A stretch of 64,000 nt of DNA from DATLNF01 sp963765815. GTDB lineage: Bacteria > Actinomycetota > Actinomycetes > BP-191. The position numbers and the translations under genes are program-made. The stretch spans positions 186,001-250,000 of the forward strand of contig CAVXXT010000008.1 of NCBI GenBank assembly GCA_963765815.1, read 5' to 3'. The first letter of the stretch is position 1. Each line of letters starts with the position of its first letter. Below the pieces are notes generated by a model. It was not told the origin of the DNA. It saw only the letters and a program-made list of their open reading frames with translations, and searched no databases. Of this stretch, positions 1 to 7,780 are shown piece after piece.

Positions 1-1361
1 CAGTCGAAGAGGTCGCCGCCGGTCGGTGAGGTCGGGTCCGACGGCTCGTAGCAGACGCCGAGCTGCGCACCGGCGACGACCGGCTGGTCGGGCATCACCG
101 CCTGCTGCAGCTGCTCGACGACCACGCGCTGCGCCGCCAACGCCTCGGCGAGGCGCAGGTGCGCGAGCCGCTCGGAGAGCATCGTCTCGAGCAGCCGCCC
201 CTTGGCCAGGGTGGCGGCGGTCTCTCGCGCAAGTGCCTCGAGCACCGCGAGCTGCCCGGCCGAGACGCTCTCCACGCCGACCTGGTCGAGCACCATGATC
301 GCGCCGGAGATCAGCCCGTCGTCCATCAGCGGGGCGTAGAGGCAGTCGCGCCAGCCGGCCTTGGCCAGCGCCGCCGACAGCGGCGTGTCACCCCCGGCGA
401 CGACGTACGCCGGCCACGGCTGCGCGGCGAGCGCCGCCTCGAACGACGGCGTGCCCTCGGGCTCGGTCGACGAGGTGATCTCGCCGGTCGGGCCGTCGGT
501 CAGCCGGTGGATGTGCAGGCCGTCCTCGCTGCGTACGACGAGAGCCGTGCCCTGCGCGTCGAAGACCTCCGCCACCTCGCGGAGGAACGGCCCGATCGCG
601 TCGCGCGGGTCGATCGGCTCGTTGAGCGAGTGCGCCGCGCGGTGCAGGCCGAGCAGGCGGGCGCGGTCGGACGCGGCCGCCGCGTGGCCGAGGTAGGCCC
701 GGTTGAGGATGACCAGCGGCAGCGCGAAGAGCAGCACCGACGCGGGGTGCGCGTCGTAGGCGAGCACGTAGAGGATCCCGAAGAGCGCGTTGACCGAGAA
801 CGCGCCGAGCCAGCCGGGCACCAGCACCGGCGCGAGTCCGCCGCGGGTGTTGCCCGACCCCTGCTGGAGGATGGTCATGAGGCCGCTGAACGCGACCTGG
901 TTGGTGATGCCGATCACCAGCATGCCGGCCAGCAGCGCGGCGAGGTTGCGCCACGACGTGCCGGAGCCATCGGCGAGCAGGCCGACCGTCAGGCTGCCGA
1001 GCGCGGCGGCGAGCGACCACTGCGCGACGTTGAACGCGGCCTTGATCGGCTCGTTGCGCCGGTACGCCGCCGCGCCGATCTGGCCGGCCGCGACCGCGGC
1101 GACCACGAGCGGGCCGGAGAACGCGAAGACCAGCGGCGCCAGGATCGCCTCGACCAGGTTGAGCGCGTCGACCTCGTCGCCGTACCGGTAGCGCACCAGC
1201 AGGAACTCGGCCAGCCCGACCAGCACGGCGAGCACCGGCAGGGCGAGCCACGCGCGGTGCCCCGGGGCCGTGCTGCCGAGCTGGGGCTCGGCCATGGTCA
1301 CGGCCGCCGCGGCGCCCGCGAGGACGGCGACGTAGAGCCAGATCAGGCGAGGGCGCGACAT
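1..1361 (-). CDS. Membrane-anchored SpoIIE-type PP2C phosphatase with GAF domain (3' end cut by window edge)
   Basis: Translating the minus strand from the ATG at 1361 gives an open frame to the window edge. The first 230 or so residues are strongly hydrophobic with several membrane segments. A GAF-like sensor region follows (roughly residues 235-390). Then comes an amphipathic linker, and the last visible residues are GVCYEP...TGGDLFD, the opening motif of SpoIIE/RsbU-type PP2C phosphatases (usual form GG-D-W/F-x-D with metal-binding Asp). Such proteins usually dephosphorylate anti-sigma-factor antagonists. The gene starts 8 nt after the stop of the subtilase gene, so the two are probably co-transcribed. 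The catalytic domain continues outside the window, so activity cannot be judged. Confidence 0.8.
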   Translation of the reverse strand, partial: MSRPRLIWLYVAVLAGAAAAVTMAEPQLGSTAPGHRAWLALPVLAVLVGLAEFLLVRYRYGDEVDALNLVEAILAPLVFAFSGPLVVAAVAAGQIGAAAYRRNEPIKAAFNVAQWSLAAALGSLTVGLLADGSGTSWRNLAALLAGMLVIGITNQVAFSGLMTILQQGSGNTRGGLAPVLVPGWLGAFSVNALFGILYVLAYDAHPASVLLFALPLVILNRAYLGHAAAASDRARLLGLHRAAHSLNEPIDPRDAIGPFLREVAEVFDAQGTALVVRSEDGLHIHRLTDGPTGEITSSTEPEGTPSFEAALAAQPWPAYVVAGGDTPLSAALAKAGWRDCLYAPLMDDGLISGAIMVLDQVGVESVSAGQLAVLEALARETAATLAKGRLLETMLSERLAHLRLAEALAAQRVVVEQLQQAVMPDQPVVAGAQLGVCYEPSDPTSPTGGDLFD

Positions 1362-1369
1362 CGGTGCGA

Positions 1370-3037
1370 CTACGCCCAGGCGCCGAGCCAGTCGGAGCCC
1401 GGGATCGTCACGCCGTACGGCGCGAGCGGGCCGCCGTCCTTGGTGTACCAGGAGTGGCCGTACCACTCGCTGGTGTACCAGGAGTGCCCGACCCACTGGC
1501 TGGAGTACCAGGAGTGCCCGGTCCACGGGTCCGTGTAGTCGCCGGCGCTGAAGCTGGTGCCCTGGCCGGTCTCGGTGCCCTTCACCCGGTCGCACTCGGG
1601 GTCGAGCAGCCGCTGGATGTCGTTGCACGGGGCACCGGTCGTGTACACGGTGCCGCGGCTGCCCTCGATCGTGCCGCGGAGGTCGCCGACCGGGACGACG
1701 CCGACGTTCGCCAAGCCCTCGGGCGCCGTGCGCGCGGCGGCGTAGGCATCGATGATGCCCGCCCCCACGGCAGCTGGGTCGGCGCCCGAGGGCCGGCGAG
1801 TGGTGGCCATCAGGGCGAACTTCACCCTGTCTGGGGACCACGTCGGGTTGGCCGCGCGGATCAGCGCGACCGCGCCGGAGACGACGCCGGTCGACATCGA
1901 CGTACCGCTGCCCCGCCGGTAGACGCTGTCGATGCCGCCGCCGGGAGCGAGCTGCTCGACGGTCGAGCCGGGGGAGCGCAGGGACGCGACGCGCACGCCG
2001 GGCGCGGCGACGTCGGGCTTGGCGAGCTTGTCGGTCTTGGTCGGGCCACGGCCGGTGAAGGCGGGTACGAGGTCGTCGCCGACGCCGGTCGTGCTGCGGT
2101 CGTCGACCGAGCCGACCGTGATGACCAGCGGGTCGTCGGCCGGCTTGCTGATCGTGCCGGCGGCCGGGCCGCGGTTGCTGGCGGCGACGACGACCGCCAG
2201 GCCCGAGGTCCACGCGCGCTCGACGGCGTAGTTGAGCGGGTCGGTCTTGTAGCTGACCGGGGAGTCGGTGCCGAGAGAGAGGTTGAGGACCTTGATGTTG
2301 TAGTCGTCCTTGAACGACACCGCCCACTGGATCGCGGCCAGCACCTTGGAGACGTCGGCGCTGCCGTCGCGGCCGGCGATCTTGATGGAGACCAGCTCGG
2401 TGCGCGGCGCGACGCCGGGGTAGCGGTAGCCGGACTGCTTGCCGTCGCCGGCGATCAGCCCGGCGATGAAGGTGCCGTGGCCGTAGCTGTCGTTGCAGGT
2501 CGACTCGCCGGAGAAGTTGACGCAGTCGACGAGGGCGCCGCTGCCGGTGGGTTCGGCGACCTTGATGACGCGGCCGGCCAGGTCGGGGGAGGCGGCGATG
2601 CCGGTGTCGACGAGCGCGACGCGGACGCCCTGGCCGAGGTTGCCCTCCTTCCACAGCCGGTAGGCGTTGACCTCGCCGATCATCGGCGCGGCGGAGTTGG
2701 ACTCCGACGGGCCGGTGGCGGTCTCGGAGACGGTGACCCGCTCGTCGGGGGTGACCGCGCGGATGCCGGGGGTGCGCTCCAGGCGGCGTACGGCGTCGGC
2801 GGGGACGCGGGCGGCGACGCCCCGGACGATCGCGAGCGGCGTCGTGACGCGACCGCCGGCCGCGCGGACGGCCGCGGCGGCGCCGGCCGGGTCGGTGCCC
2901 TGGACGATGACCGAACGCAGCGCGCTGCCGCGCTCCGCGTCAGGCGTGCGGGCGGCGGCGCTGGAGCCGACGAGGGCGACGGCGCCCAGCGTGGCGGCCG
3001 CGATGGCCCGGCGGATCTGCCGGCGCGAGATGGTCAC
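1370..3037 (-). CDS. Secreted S8 family serine peptidase (subtilase) with C-terminal GHSWY repeats
   Basis: A 555-residue protein with a GTG start and an N-terminal export signal that carries an SRRQIRR basic stretch, possibly Tat. An inhibitor_I9-like propeptide region covers about residues 35-105. The subtilase domain has all three catalytic motifs: Asp in VALVDTGIA, His in SYGHGTFIAG and Ser in GSGTSMSTG. The C-terminus has three 10-residue repeats of the form W-x-GHSWY-x-x-x, then a short Trp-containing tail. Comparable Trp/Gly-rich repeats occur at the ends of other actinobacterial S8 peptidases; their role is unknown, and surface attachment is a guess. It is upstream of and probably co-transcribed with the SpoIIE-type phosphatase. 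Confidence 0.92.
   Translation of the reverse strand: MTISRRQIRRAIAAATLGAVALVGSSAAARTPDAERGSALRSVIVQGTDPAGAAAAVRAAGGRVTTPLAIVRGVAARVPADAVRRLERTPGIRAVTPDERVTVSETATGPSESNSAAPMIGEVNAYRLWKEGNLGQGVRVALVDTGIAASPDLAGRVIKVAEPTGSGALVDCVNFSGESTCNDSYGHGTFIAGLIAGDGKQSGYRYPGVAPRTELVSIKIAGRDGSADVSKVLAAIQWAVSFKDDYNIKVLNLSLGTDSPVSYKTDPLNYAVERAWTSGLAVVVAASNRGPAAGTISKPADDPLVITVGSVDDRSTTGVGDDLVPAFTGRGPTKTDKLAKPDVAAPGVRVASLRSPGSTVEQLAPGGGIDSVYRRGSGTSMSTGVVSGAVALIRAANPTWSPDRVKFALMATTRRPSGADPAAVGAGIIDAYAAARTAPEGLANVGVVPVGDLRGTIEGSRGTVYTTGAPCNDIQRLLDPECDRVKGTETGQGTSFSAGDYTDPWTGHSWYSSQWVGHSWYTSEWYGHSWYTKDGGPLAPYGVTIPGSDWLGAWA
1436..1525 (-). repeat. Three 30-bp tandem repeats coding W-x-GHSWY-x-x-x
   Basis: Three consecutive 30-bp units encode WTGHSWYSSQ, WVGHSWYTSE and WYGHSWYTKD. 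The GHSWY core is invariant and only the flanking residues vary, so the array is under protein-level selection or is recently duplicated. Confidence 0.85.
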
Positions 3038-3155
3038 TCTGCGTCACTCCTCGGTCACACTGGGTTCTCAATCTGGGCTGGTTACCCACGCTTTCGGAGC
3101 GCAAAACGGGTGATCTGAAGGAAAATTCGGGCATGTGGGGCGCGTTCGCACCCAC

Positions 3156-3216
3156 TTCCATGATCATGAGCGCCTGGCAGCGCTCTAGGGCGACGCGGAC
3201 GCTCATGATCATGGAA
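3156..3216. repeat. 17-bp perfect inverted repeat with 27-nt loop
   Basis: The left arm TTCCATGATCATGAGCG (3156-3172) is exactly complementary to 3200-3216. Both arms contain ATGATCAT, itself a palindrome. The repeat lies between the stop of the DsrE-like gene and the start of the subtilase gene, both leftward. It could terminate the first, bind a regulator of the second, or be a dispersed genomic repeat. There is no T-run. Confidence 0.75.
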
Positions 3217-3243
3217 ATGGGGTGAGTGGCCCGAGCCGGGCCC

Positions 3244-3606
3244 CTAGTAGACGAGGGCCTGGGCGTCGGGTTCGAGCGCCTCGGCGACGAAGGCCTGCGC
3301 CCCGGCGACCCGCACCCCGGGCAGCACGTCCGCCTCGCCGATGCCGCGACGGGCCGCGCACTGCGTGCACAGGGTCACCTGCCCGCCGGCGAGCACCGCG
3401 TCGAGCAGGTCGGGCAGCGGCGTCGAGTGCGGCAGCTCGAAGTCCGCCGCCTTCCCGGGCAGCGCGAACCACGCCGCCTCCCCGGTCAGCCACAGCGACA
3501 CCGGTACGCCGCTCGCGACCCCGACCGCCGCCACGGTGAACGCCTGCGCGCACCGCTCGGGCGCGTCGGCGCCGGCCGTCACCTTGATCACCAGGCTGCG
3601 TCCCAT
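3244..3606 (-). CDS. DsrE/DsrF-like small protein
   Basis: A 120-residue protein with the single-domain DsrE fold signature: SLVIKVTAGAD at the N-terminus, then a WLTGEAAWF segment and a CTQCAARRGI motif that places conserved cysteines where sulfur-relay members carry them. DsrE-like proteins move or sense sulfur, or form homo-oligomers of unknown role. The ATG at 3606 was chosen because homology begins there; a longer open frame runs upstream over the divergent DUF916 gene and is an antisense shadow. The divergent start of the DUF916 gene lies 85 nt away, so both promoters sit in that gap. Confidence 0.8.
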   Translation of the reverse strand: MGRSLVIKVTAGADAPERCAQAFTVAAVGVASGVPVSLWLTGEAAWFALPGKAADFELPHSTPLPDLLDAVLAGGQVTLCTQCAARRGIGEADVLPGVRVAGAQAFVAEALEPDAQALVY

Positions 3607-3691
3607 GCCGCGGAGGGTACGCCGGCACCGTGGTCGCCGGACCGCCAGCGCGGCGGCGTACCGTGCATCCCCATCGTCGAGGAGGCAGGCA

Positions 3692-4732
3692 GTGACGGCA
3701 CGGCAGCGGATCCGAGCGGCAGTGGCCGCGGTGGCGCTCGCCGCTGCCTTCGCCCCGGCGAGCCTCGCGCCGGCCGCCGCCCAGACCCCGACCCCGCCGC
3801 CGAGCCAGGCCACGACGCCCGAGCCGGAGGGGATCGCGCTCTCGCCCAAGCCCGGCACACCGGGCCTCAGCTCGTCGGGAACGCACTTCGAGCTCGGCCA
3901 GGTGGGCATCGGCAGGCCGGTGCGCGGCACGCTGATCGCGCGCAACCTCGGCGAGAAGACGGAGACGGCCGACCTGTACGGCGCCGACGCCGTCCCGGCC
4001 CGTGGCGGCGGCTTCGGCTTCACGCCGCGCGGCGAGGCGCCGATGGATGTCGGCGCGTGGATCCGGCTCGACACGAAGCGAATCACCTTGGCGCGACGGC
4101 AGGAGGCGACGGTCGGCTTCACGGTCGTCGTACCCAACGGCGCCACGGCCGGCGAGCACATCGGCGGCGTCATCCTCGAGCCGGTCGACCCGGCGTCCGG
4201 CGGGGCGGTGTCGATCGGCACCCGCGTCGCCGTCGGCGTCTACCTCACCGTCGGCGGGAGCGGCAGCGAGGCGCTGCACCCCGGCCTGACGATCACCACG
4301 GTGCGGGCCCCGCTGAGAGACGGCCGCGCCTGCCCGCACATCGCCTACACCAACAGCGGTACGTCGGTGCTCGACCCGACCGCTGAGATCTCGGTCGACC
4401 CGCTGCTGCCCGGGAAGACGAAGCGCTACCCCGCCGGCAAGGTCGGCGGAGTCGCGCCGGGCGCGTCGATCGAGGTCGACCTGCCGTGCGTGAACACCGT
4501 GCCGTTCGGCAAGTCGCGGATCACCGTGACCCTGAGGTACCCGGGCGGGTCGGCGGAGCGCGGGACCGACGTCAACCGCTGGCCGTTCACCGTCGTGGCC
4601 GCCGGCTCGATCCTGCTGCTGCTGCTCCTCGGCCTGCTCTGGCTGTTCTTCCTGCTCAAGCGCCGGGACAAGGAGGAGGAAGAGGAGGAAGCGGAGGAGG
4701 GCGACGTACCGGTCGACGCCGGGACGGACTAG
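3692..4732 (+). CDS. DUF916-like cell-surface protein (WxL-interacting type)
   Basis: A 346-residue protein. The GTG start has an AGGAGG ribosome site 6 nt upstream (3680-3685). An N-terminal signal peptide ends near APAAAQ, followed by a Pro/Thr-rich linker. The central region matches the DUF916 pattern: a repeat-unit Ig-like fold with a VGAWIRL segment, a V-P-x-x-A-x-x-GEHIGGVILE motif and an alternating-strand second domain. The C-terminus has one Leu-rich membrane segment followed by KRRDK and a run of acidic residues. In Firmicutes, DUF916 proteins partner WxL proteins at the cell wall. The next gene, 123 nt downstream, is WxL-like, which supports that role here. Confidence 0.75.
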   Translation: MTARQRIRAAVAAVALAAAFAPASLAPAAAQTPTPPPSQATTPEPEGIALSPKPGTPGLSSSGTHFELGQVGIGRPVRGTLIARNLGEKTETADLYGADAVPARGGGFGFTPRGEAPMDVGAWIRLDTKRITLARRQEATVGFTVVVPNGATAGEHIGGVILEPVDPASGGAVSIGTRVAVGVYLTVGGSGSEALHPGLTITTVRAPLRDGRACPHIAYTNSGTSVLDPTAEISVDPLLPGKTKRYPAGKVGGVAPGASIEVDLPCVNTVPFGKSRITVTLRYPGGSAERGTDVNRWPFTVVAAGSILLLLLLGLLWLFFLLKRRDKEEEEEEAEEGDVPVDAGTD

Positions 4733-4855
4733 CCAAACCCCCCGGGTGGGCCCCTCGAATATGACTCTGAGGGGCCATGGGGTTACCGACGGTGAGCACC
4801 GATGCTGGTCATCGAGCGCCGAACCGGTGCACAACCCCGCAATGGAGGAATCCCC

Positions 4856-5425
4856 ATGAACCGTCGTCAGGCCGCGGCCACCGCTGCATCGCTCGCCGCG
4901 CTTGCTGCGCTCGCCGCCACCCCCCAGGCCGCGTTCGCCGCGGCCGGCACCGGCTCGGTCACCGACGTGCTCGTCGCCTCGGTCCTGCCGGGCGGGCTCA
5001 CCATCGCCGGCGCGGGCGTCAACGTCGCGCTCAGCTCGACGCCCGGGGCGTTCAGCGACGCGGCGGGCACCACGCTGCTCACCATGACCGACACGACGGG
5101 TACGTCGAACGGCTGGGTCGTGACCGCGGCGTACTCCGTGCCGACCGCGGTGGGCGCCATCGACCTCGGCGGCGAGAACGTCAAGGTGACCACCAGCAGC
5201 GTCATTCCCGACGCCCTGCTCGTGCCGCAGCTCAGCCCGTCCGGCCTGAGCCCGGTGACCGACGCGGTGCTCACCAGCCCGGTCGCCGTCCTCACCACCG
5301 GCACCGCGACCGGCGCAGGCATCTCGACCGCGCGCGTCGGCTACAAGGTGAAGGTCCCGTCGAACGCCCAGATCGGCGAGGTGTACGGCGGCAAGGTGAC
5401 CTACACGATCGCCAGCGTCCGCTAG
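4856..5425 (+). CDS. Secreted WxL-domain-like surface protein
   Basis: A 189-residue protein with a GGAGGA ribosome site (4844-4849) just before the ATG. A clear Ala-rich signal peptide ends at AFAA near residue 29. The mature part is beta-rich and contains MTDTTGTSNGWVVTAAYS, which resembles the first WxL-domain motif (Asp-Thr-x-Gly-Thr then Gly-Trp-x-Val-Thr), and a C-terminal strand KVTYTIAS. WxL domains bind peptidoglycan non-covalently. The gene follows a DUF916-like gene in the same direction, the usual pairing. Domain assignment rests on motif pattern only. Confidence 0.65.
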   Translation: MNRRQAAATAASLAALAALAATPQAAFAAAGTGSVTDVLVASVLPGGLTIAGAGVNVALSSTPGAFSDAAGTTLLTMTDTTGTSNGWVVTAAYSVPTAVGAIDLGGENVKVTTSSVIPDALLVPQLSPSGLSPVTDAVLTSPVAVLTTGTATGAGISTARVGYKVKVPSNAQIGEVYGGKVTYTIASVR

Positions 5426-5542
5426 GACAGTTTCAAAAACCAGCTCGAACGTTGCGGTTGGTGACGCTCAGCGGCTGACCGGTGGGCGCTCCGTTCACCG
5501 GCGACAGCTTTCCCGCGGGGTCGCCGAAGCGGCGCCGGCGAC

Positions 5543-5561
5543 CGGACCGCCGACCGGTCCG
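5543..5561. terminator. Small hairpin between convergent genes
   Basis: A 7-bp stem (CGGACCG paired with CGGTCCG) with a 5-nt loop lies between the stops of the WxL gene and the acyl-CoA dehydrogenase gene. It has no T-tract, so a role as bidirectional terminator is only suggested by location. Confidence 0.25.
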
Positions 5562-5583
5562 CCAGATGGTCCGTGTGGTCCGG

Positions 5584-6738
5584 TCAGTCTTTAAGCAGCT
5601 CCCGCGAGATGATCATCTTCTGGATCTCGGTCGTTCCGCCGCCGATCGACGCGAGCTTGGCGTCGCGCAGGGAGCGCTCGACCGTGAAGTCCTTGGTGTA
5701 GCCGTAGCCGCCGTGGATCTGGATCGCCTCGAGCGCGTTCTCCACGGAGACCCGGCCGATGACGGCCTTGGCGATCGACGCCTCGACCGAGTGCGGCAGC
5801 CCGGCCTGCTTGAGCCAGGCCGCGCGATACACCGACATCCGCGCGAGTTCGAGGTTGATCTTCATGTCGGCGAGCTTGTGCGCGATCACCTGGAAGTGCG
5901 CGATCGGCCGGCCGAACTGCTCGCGCTGCTTCGCGTAGGCGATCGACTCGTTGAGGCCGGCCTGCATGCCGCCGACGATGCCGGCGAGCATCACCGTGCG
6001 CTCCCAGTCGAAGCACTCGAAGGCGATCTTCCACAGCGCGCTGCCCTCGTCGCCGAGCATCGCCGAGTGCGGCACCCGGCAGTCGGTCAGCACGATCTCC
6101 GCGGTCGGCGACGACCGGCAGCCGAGCTTGTCCAGCTCCCGCGCGACGCCGAACCCCGGCGTGGTCGTGTCGACGAGGAACGCGCTGCAGCCTTGGCCCG
6201 GCCCGCTGTCCGCGTTGGTGCGCGCGAGCACGATGCACAGCCCGGCGATCGAGCCGTTGGTGATGAAGATCTTCGTGCCGTTGAGCACCCACTCGTCGCC
6301 GTCGCGTACGGCGATGGTGCGGATCGAGCCGGCGTCGGAGCCGGCCTCAGGCTCGGTGGACGCCCAGGAGCCGAGCATGGTGCCGTCGCAGAGCTTCGGC
6401 AGCCACTCCTCCTGCTGCTCGGCGGTGCCGTGCAGCCAGATCGGCACCGAGCCGATCACCCAGTGCGCGCCGAGCGACAGGCCGAGGCCGCCGTCGCGGC
6501 CTCCTTCGCCGATCGCCTCGTTGGCCAGGCAGCAGTCGATGATCGATCCGCCGGCGCCGCCGAGCTCCGCGGGGATGGGCAGCCCGGCGAGTCCCTGGCC
6601 GGCGAGCGACGTCCAGACCGCGGGGTCCCAGCGGCCCTCGCGGTCGCGATCCGCGGCGCCGGGCGCGACGACGTCGCGCGCCCAGGTGAGGACCGATGCG
6701 CGAAATGCCGTCTGCTCCGGCGTGATGGTGAAGTCCAC
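5584..6738 (-). CDS. Acyl-CoA dehydrogenase family protein
   Basis: A 384-residue flavoprotein of normal length for the family. The GTG at 6738 is preceded by a GGGGCGGGG stretch and matches the family N-terminus (VDFTITPEQTAFR); the longer open frame to 7464 is spurious. Family signatures are present: LGSWASTEPEAGSDAGSI (FAD/substrate region), GTKIFITNGSIAG, the REQFGRPIAHFQ segment, and IHGGYGYTKDFTVERSLRDA near the end. The residue at the usual catalytic-base position was not assigned with certainty. It would oxidise an acyl-CoA, substrate unknown. It stands alone between surface-protein genes, so a link to them is not evident. Confidence 0.92.
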   Translation of the reverse strand: MDFTITPEQTAFRASVLTWARDVVAPGAADRDREGRWDPAVWTSLAGQGLAGLPIPAELGGAGGSIIDCCLANEAIGEGGRDGGLGLSLGAHWVIGSVPIWLHGTAEQQEEWLPKLCDGTMLGSWASTEPEAGSDAGSIRTIAVRDGDEWVLNGTKIFITNGSIAGLCIVLARTNADSGPGQGCSAFLVDTTTPGFGVARELDKLGCRSSPTAEIVLTDCRVPHSAMLGDEGSALWKIAFECFDWERTVMLAGIVGGMQAGLNESIAYAKQREQFGRPIAHFQVIAHKLADMKINLELARMSVYRAAWLKQAGLPHSVEASIAKAVIGRVSVENALEAIQIHGGYGYTKDFTVERSLRDAKLASIGGGTTEIQKMIISRELLKD

Positions 6739-6788
6739 TGCCCCGCCCCGCTCTCGCCGTACCGGATGTGGCGCGCTGCCCGAGGTGA

Positions 6789-6890
6789 CTACTCGCGGTG
6801 CCGCAACAGTCGCCAGATGGCGTAGGACGAACCGCCCGCAATCCCCGCGAAGACCGCAACCAGGACGAGCGTGCTCGCCCATTGAGCCAT
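6789..6890 (-). CDS. Possible 33-residue membrane protein
   Basis: A short frame with an ATG start at 6890: a polar start, about 18 hydrophobic residues (TLVLVAVFAGIAGG), then a basic end WRLLRHRE, the layout of a single-pass small membrane protein with cytoplasmic positive tail. It lies 50 nt upstream of the acyl-CoA dehydrogenase in the same direction. The ribosome site is weak (AGGG about 7 nt before the start). Coding status is unproven. Confidence 0.4.
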   Translation of the reverse strand: MAQWASTLVLVAVFAGIAGGSSYAIWRLLRHRE

Positions 6891-6925
6891 GAAACAACCC
6901 TAGTGGAGGACGTGGCAGGCCCGGA

Positions 6926-7063
6926 TTGATCACCCGAAAGATGGGTCGTGGGGGTCTCGAAGATGGGCCCAGAAGGCTATGCGGTGGTCGGCGATGCGGG
7001 ACGAAAGTCCTGTCACAAGCGAATCCCCGGGGGGATCGCGCCGCACTCCACGAAGGAGCCCAG
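6926..7063 (+). promoter_or_regulatory. Structured 5' leader of the camelysin-like gene (unassigned)
   Basis: The leader contains a GNRA-type hairpin (CGGGAC, loop GAAA, GTCCTG) near 7000 and a second short hairpin ATCCCC/GGGGAT near 7025-7038, before the AAGGAG ribosome site at 7053-7058. It does not match the c-di-GMP, TPP or cobalamin riboswitch consensus that I know. It may be only an ordinary leader. Confidence 0.25.
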
Positions 7064-7690
7064 ATGTCCTCGCTCAGCCTCAAGGCCAAGGTCCTCGTCA
7101 CCGTCGCCGCAGTCGGGACTGCTGCCGGTGTTGCCGGGCTCGGCACGTTCGGTACCTTCACCGACACGACGAGCGCCTCCACGTCGGTCGACTCGGGCAT
7201 CGTGGACCTCAACCTCGGCGCTGTGGGTGCCGCCAACCGGCTGACCGTCGCCGCGACGGACATCGTCCCGGGCGACACCATCCAGCGCGCCTTCAACCTC
7301 TCCAGCGGCACCAGCACCTCGCCGCTCGGCTCCGTCGCCCTGACCAGCGTCGCGTCCACCAGCTCGCTGCTCGACTCCGACGCCACCAACGGCCTGCAGA
7401 TGAAGATCGAGAAGTGCTCGCTGGTGACGGGCTGGGTCGAGACCGGCATCTCGCCGGCGTACACCTACACCTGCCCGCTCGGCACCGTCTCGACCGTCGT
7501 CGCCTCCCGTGCCGTGATCGGCAGCGGTGTCGCGGTCACCGGCCTCGACTCGCTCAGCACGGCCGGCGCGAGCGACGCCCTGAAGATGACGCTGACCTTC
7601 CCGAGCACCGCCGGGAACACGCTGCAGGACAAGGCGAGCGTCATCGACTTCACGTTCACCGGCACGCAGCGCGCCGCGACGGACAAGTAG
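7064..7690 (+). CDS. Camelysin/TasA-like secreted fibre protein (SipW-dependent type)
   Basis: A 208-residue protein with ribosome site AAGGAG 5 nt before the ATG. The signal region is typical of SipW substrates: K-A-K-V then a hydrophobic core, ending GTFGTFTDTTSA, where FTD-T is the usual post-cleavage motif. The mature part has a beta-rich camelysin/TasA pattern, with an early Asp-rich strand (GIVDLNLG), an IVPGDTIQRAFNL segment, and two Cys that could form a disulfide. Family members build extracellular amyloid-like or matrix fibres. The signal peptidase that would process it is the next gene, separated by a strong hairpin. Confidence 0.8.
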   Translation: MSSLSLKAKVLVTVAAVGTAAGVAGLGTFGTFTDTTSASTSVDSGIVDLNLGAVGAANRLTVAATDIVPGDTIQRAFNLSSGTSTSPLGSVALTSVASTSSLLDSDATNGLQMKIEKCSLVTGWVETGISPAYTYTCPLGTVSTVVASRAVIGSGVAVTGLDSLSTAGASDALKMTLTFPSTAGNTLQDKASVIDFTFTGTQRAATDK

Positions 7691-7710
7691 TCCGCTAGCC
7701 AGCCAGCCCA

Positions 7711-7754
7711 CCGAGGTGGGGGTCGCCCGACAAGGGCGGCCCCCACCTTCGGGG
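7711..7754 (+). terminator. Strong hairpin between camelysin-like gene and signal peptidase gene
   Basis: A 14-bp stem with one G-U pair (GGTGGGGGTCGCCC at 7715-7728 with GGGCGGCCCCCACC at 7734-7747) and loop GACAA. It starts about 25 nt after the camelysin stop. It probably ends or attenuates transcription so that the fibre protein is made in excess of its peptidase. Confidence 0.65.
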
Positions 7755-7780
7755 GTTCGAGACCGAGGGAGGTGTACGGC

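Noticed and set aside
159..3118. Long plus-strand open frames at 159-1538 and 1364-3118
   Set aside because: Arg/Gly/Ala/Asp-rich low-complexity products opposite the phosphatase and subtilase genes; typical antisense shadows in high-GC DNA.
3209..4834. A 541-residue minus-strand frame over the DUF916 gene
   Set aside because: The composition is shadow-like, and the plus-strand frame has a signal peptide, ribosome site and family pattern.
6926..7063. c-di-GMP riboswitch before the camelysin-like gene
   Set aside because: There are hairpins and a GNRA loop, but the conserved GEMM segments (AAACC, ACGCAAAGC, GGUAG...GGGUUACC) are absent.
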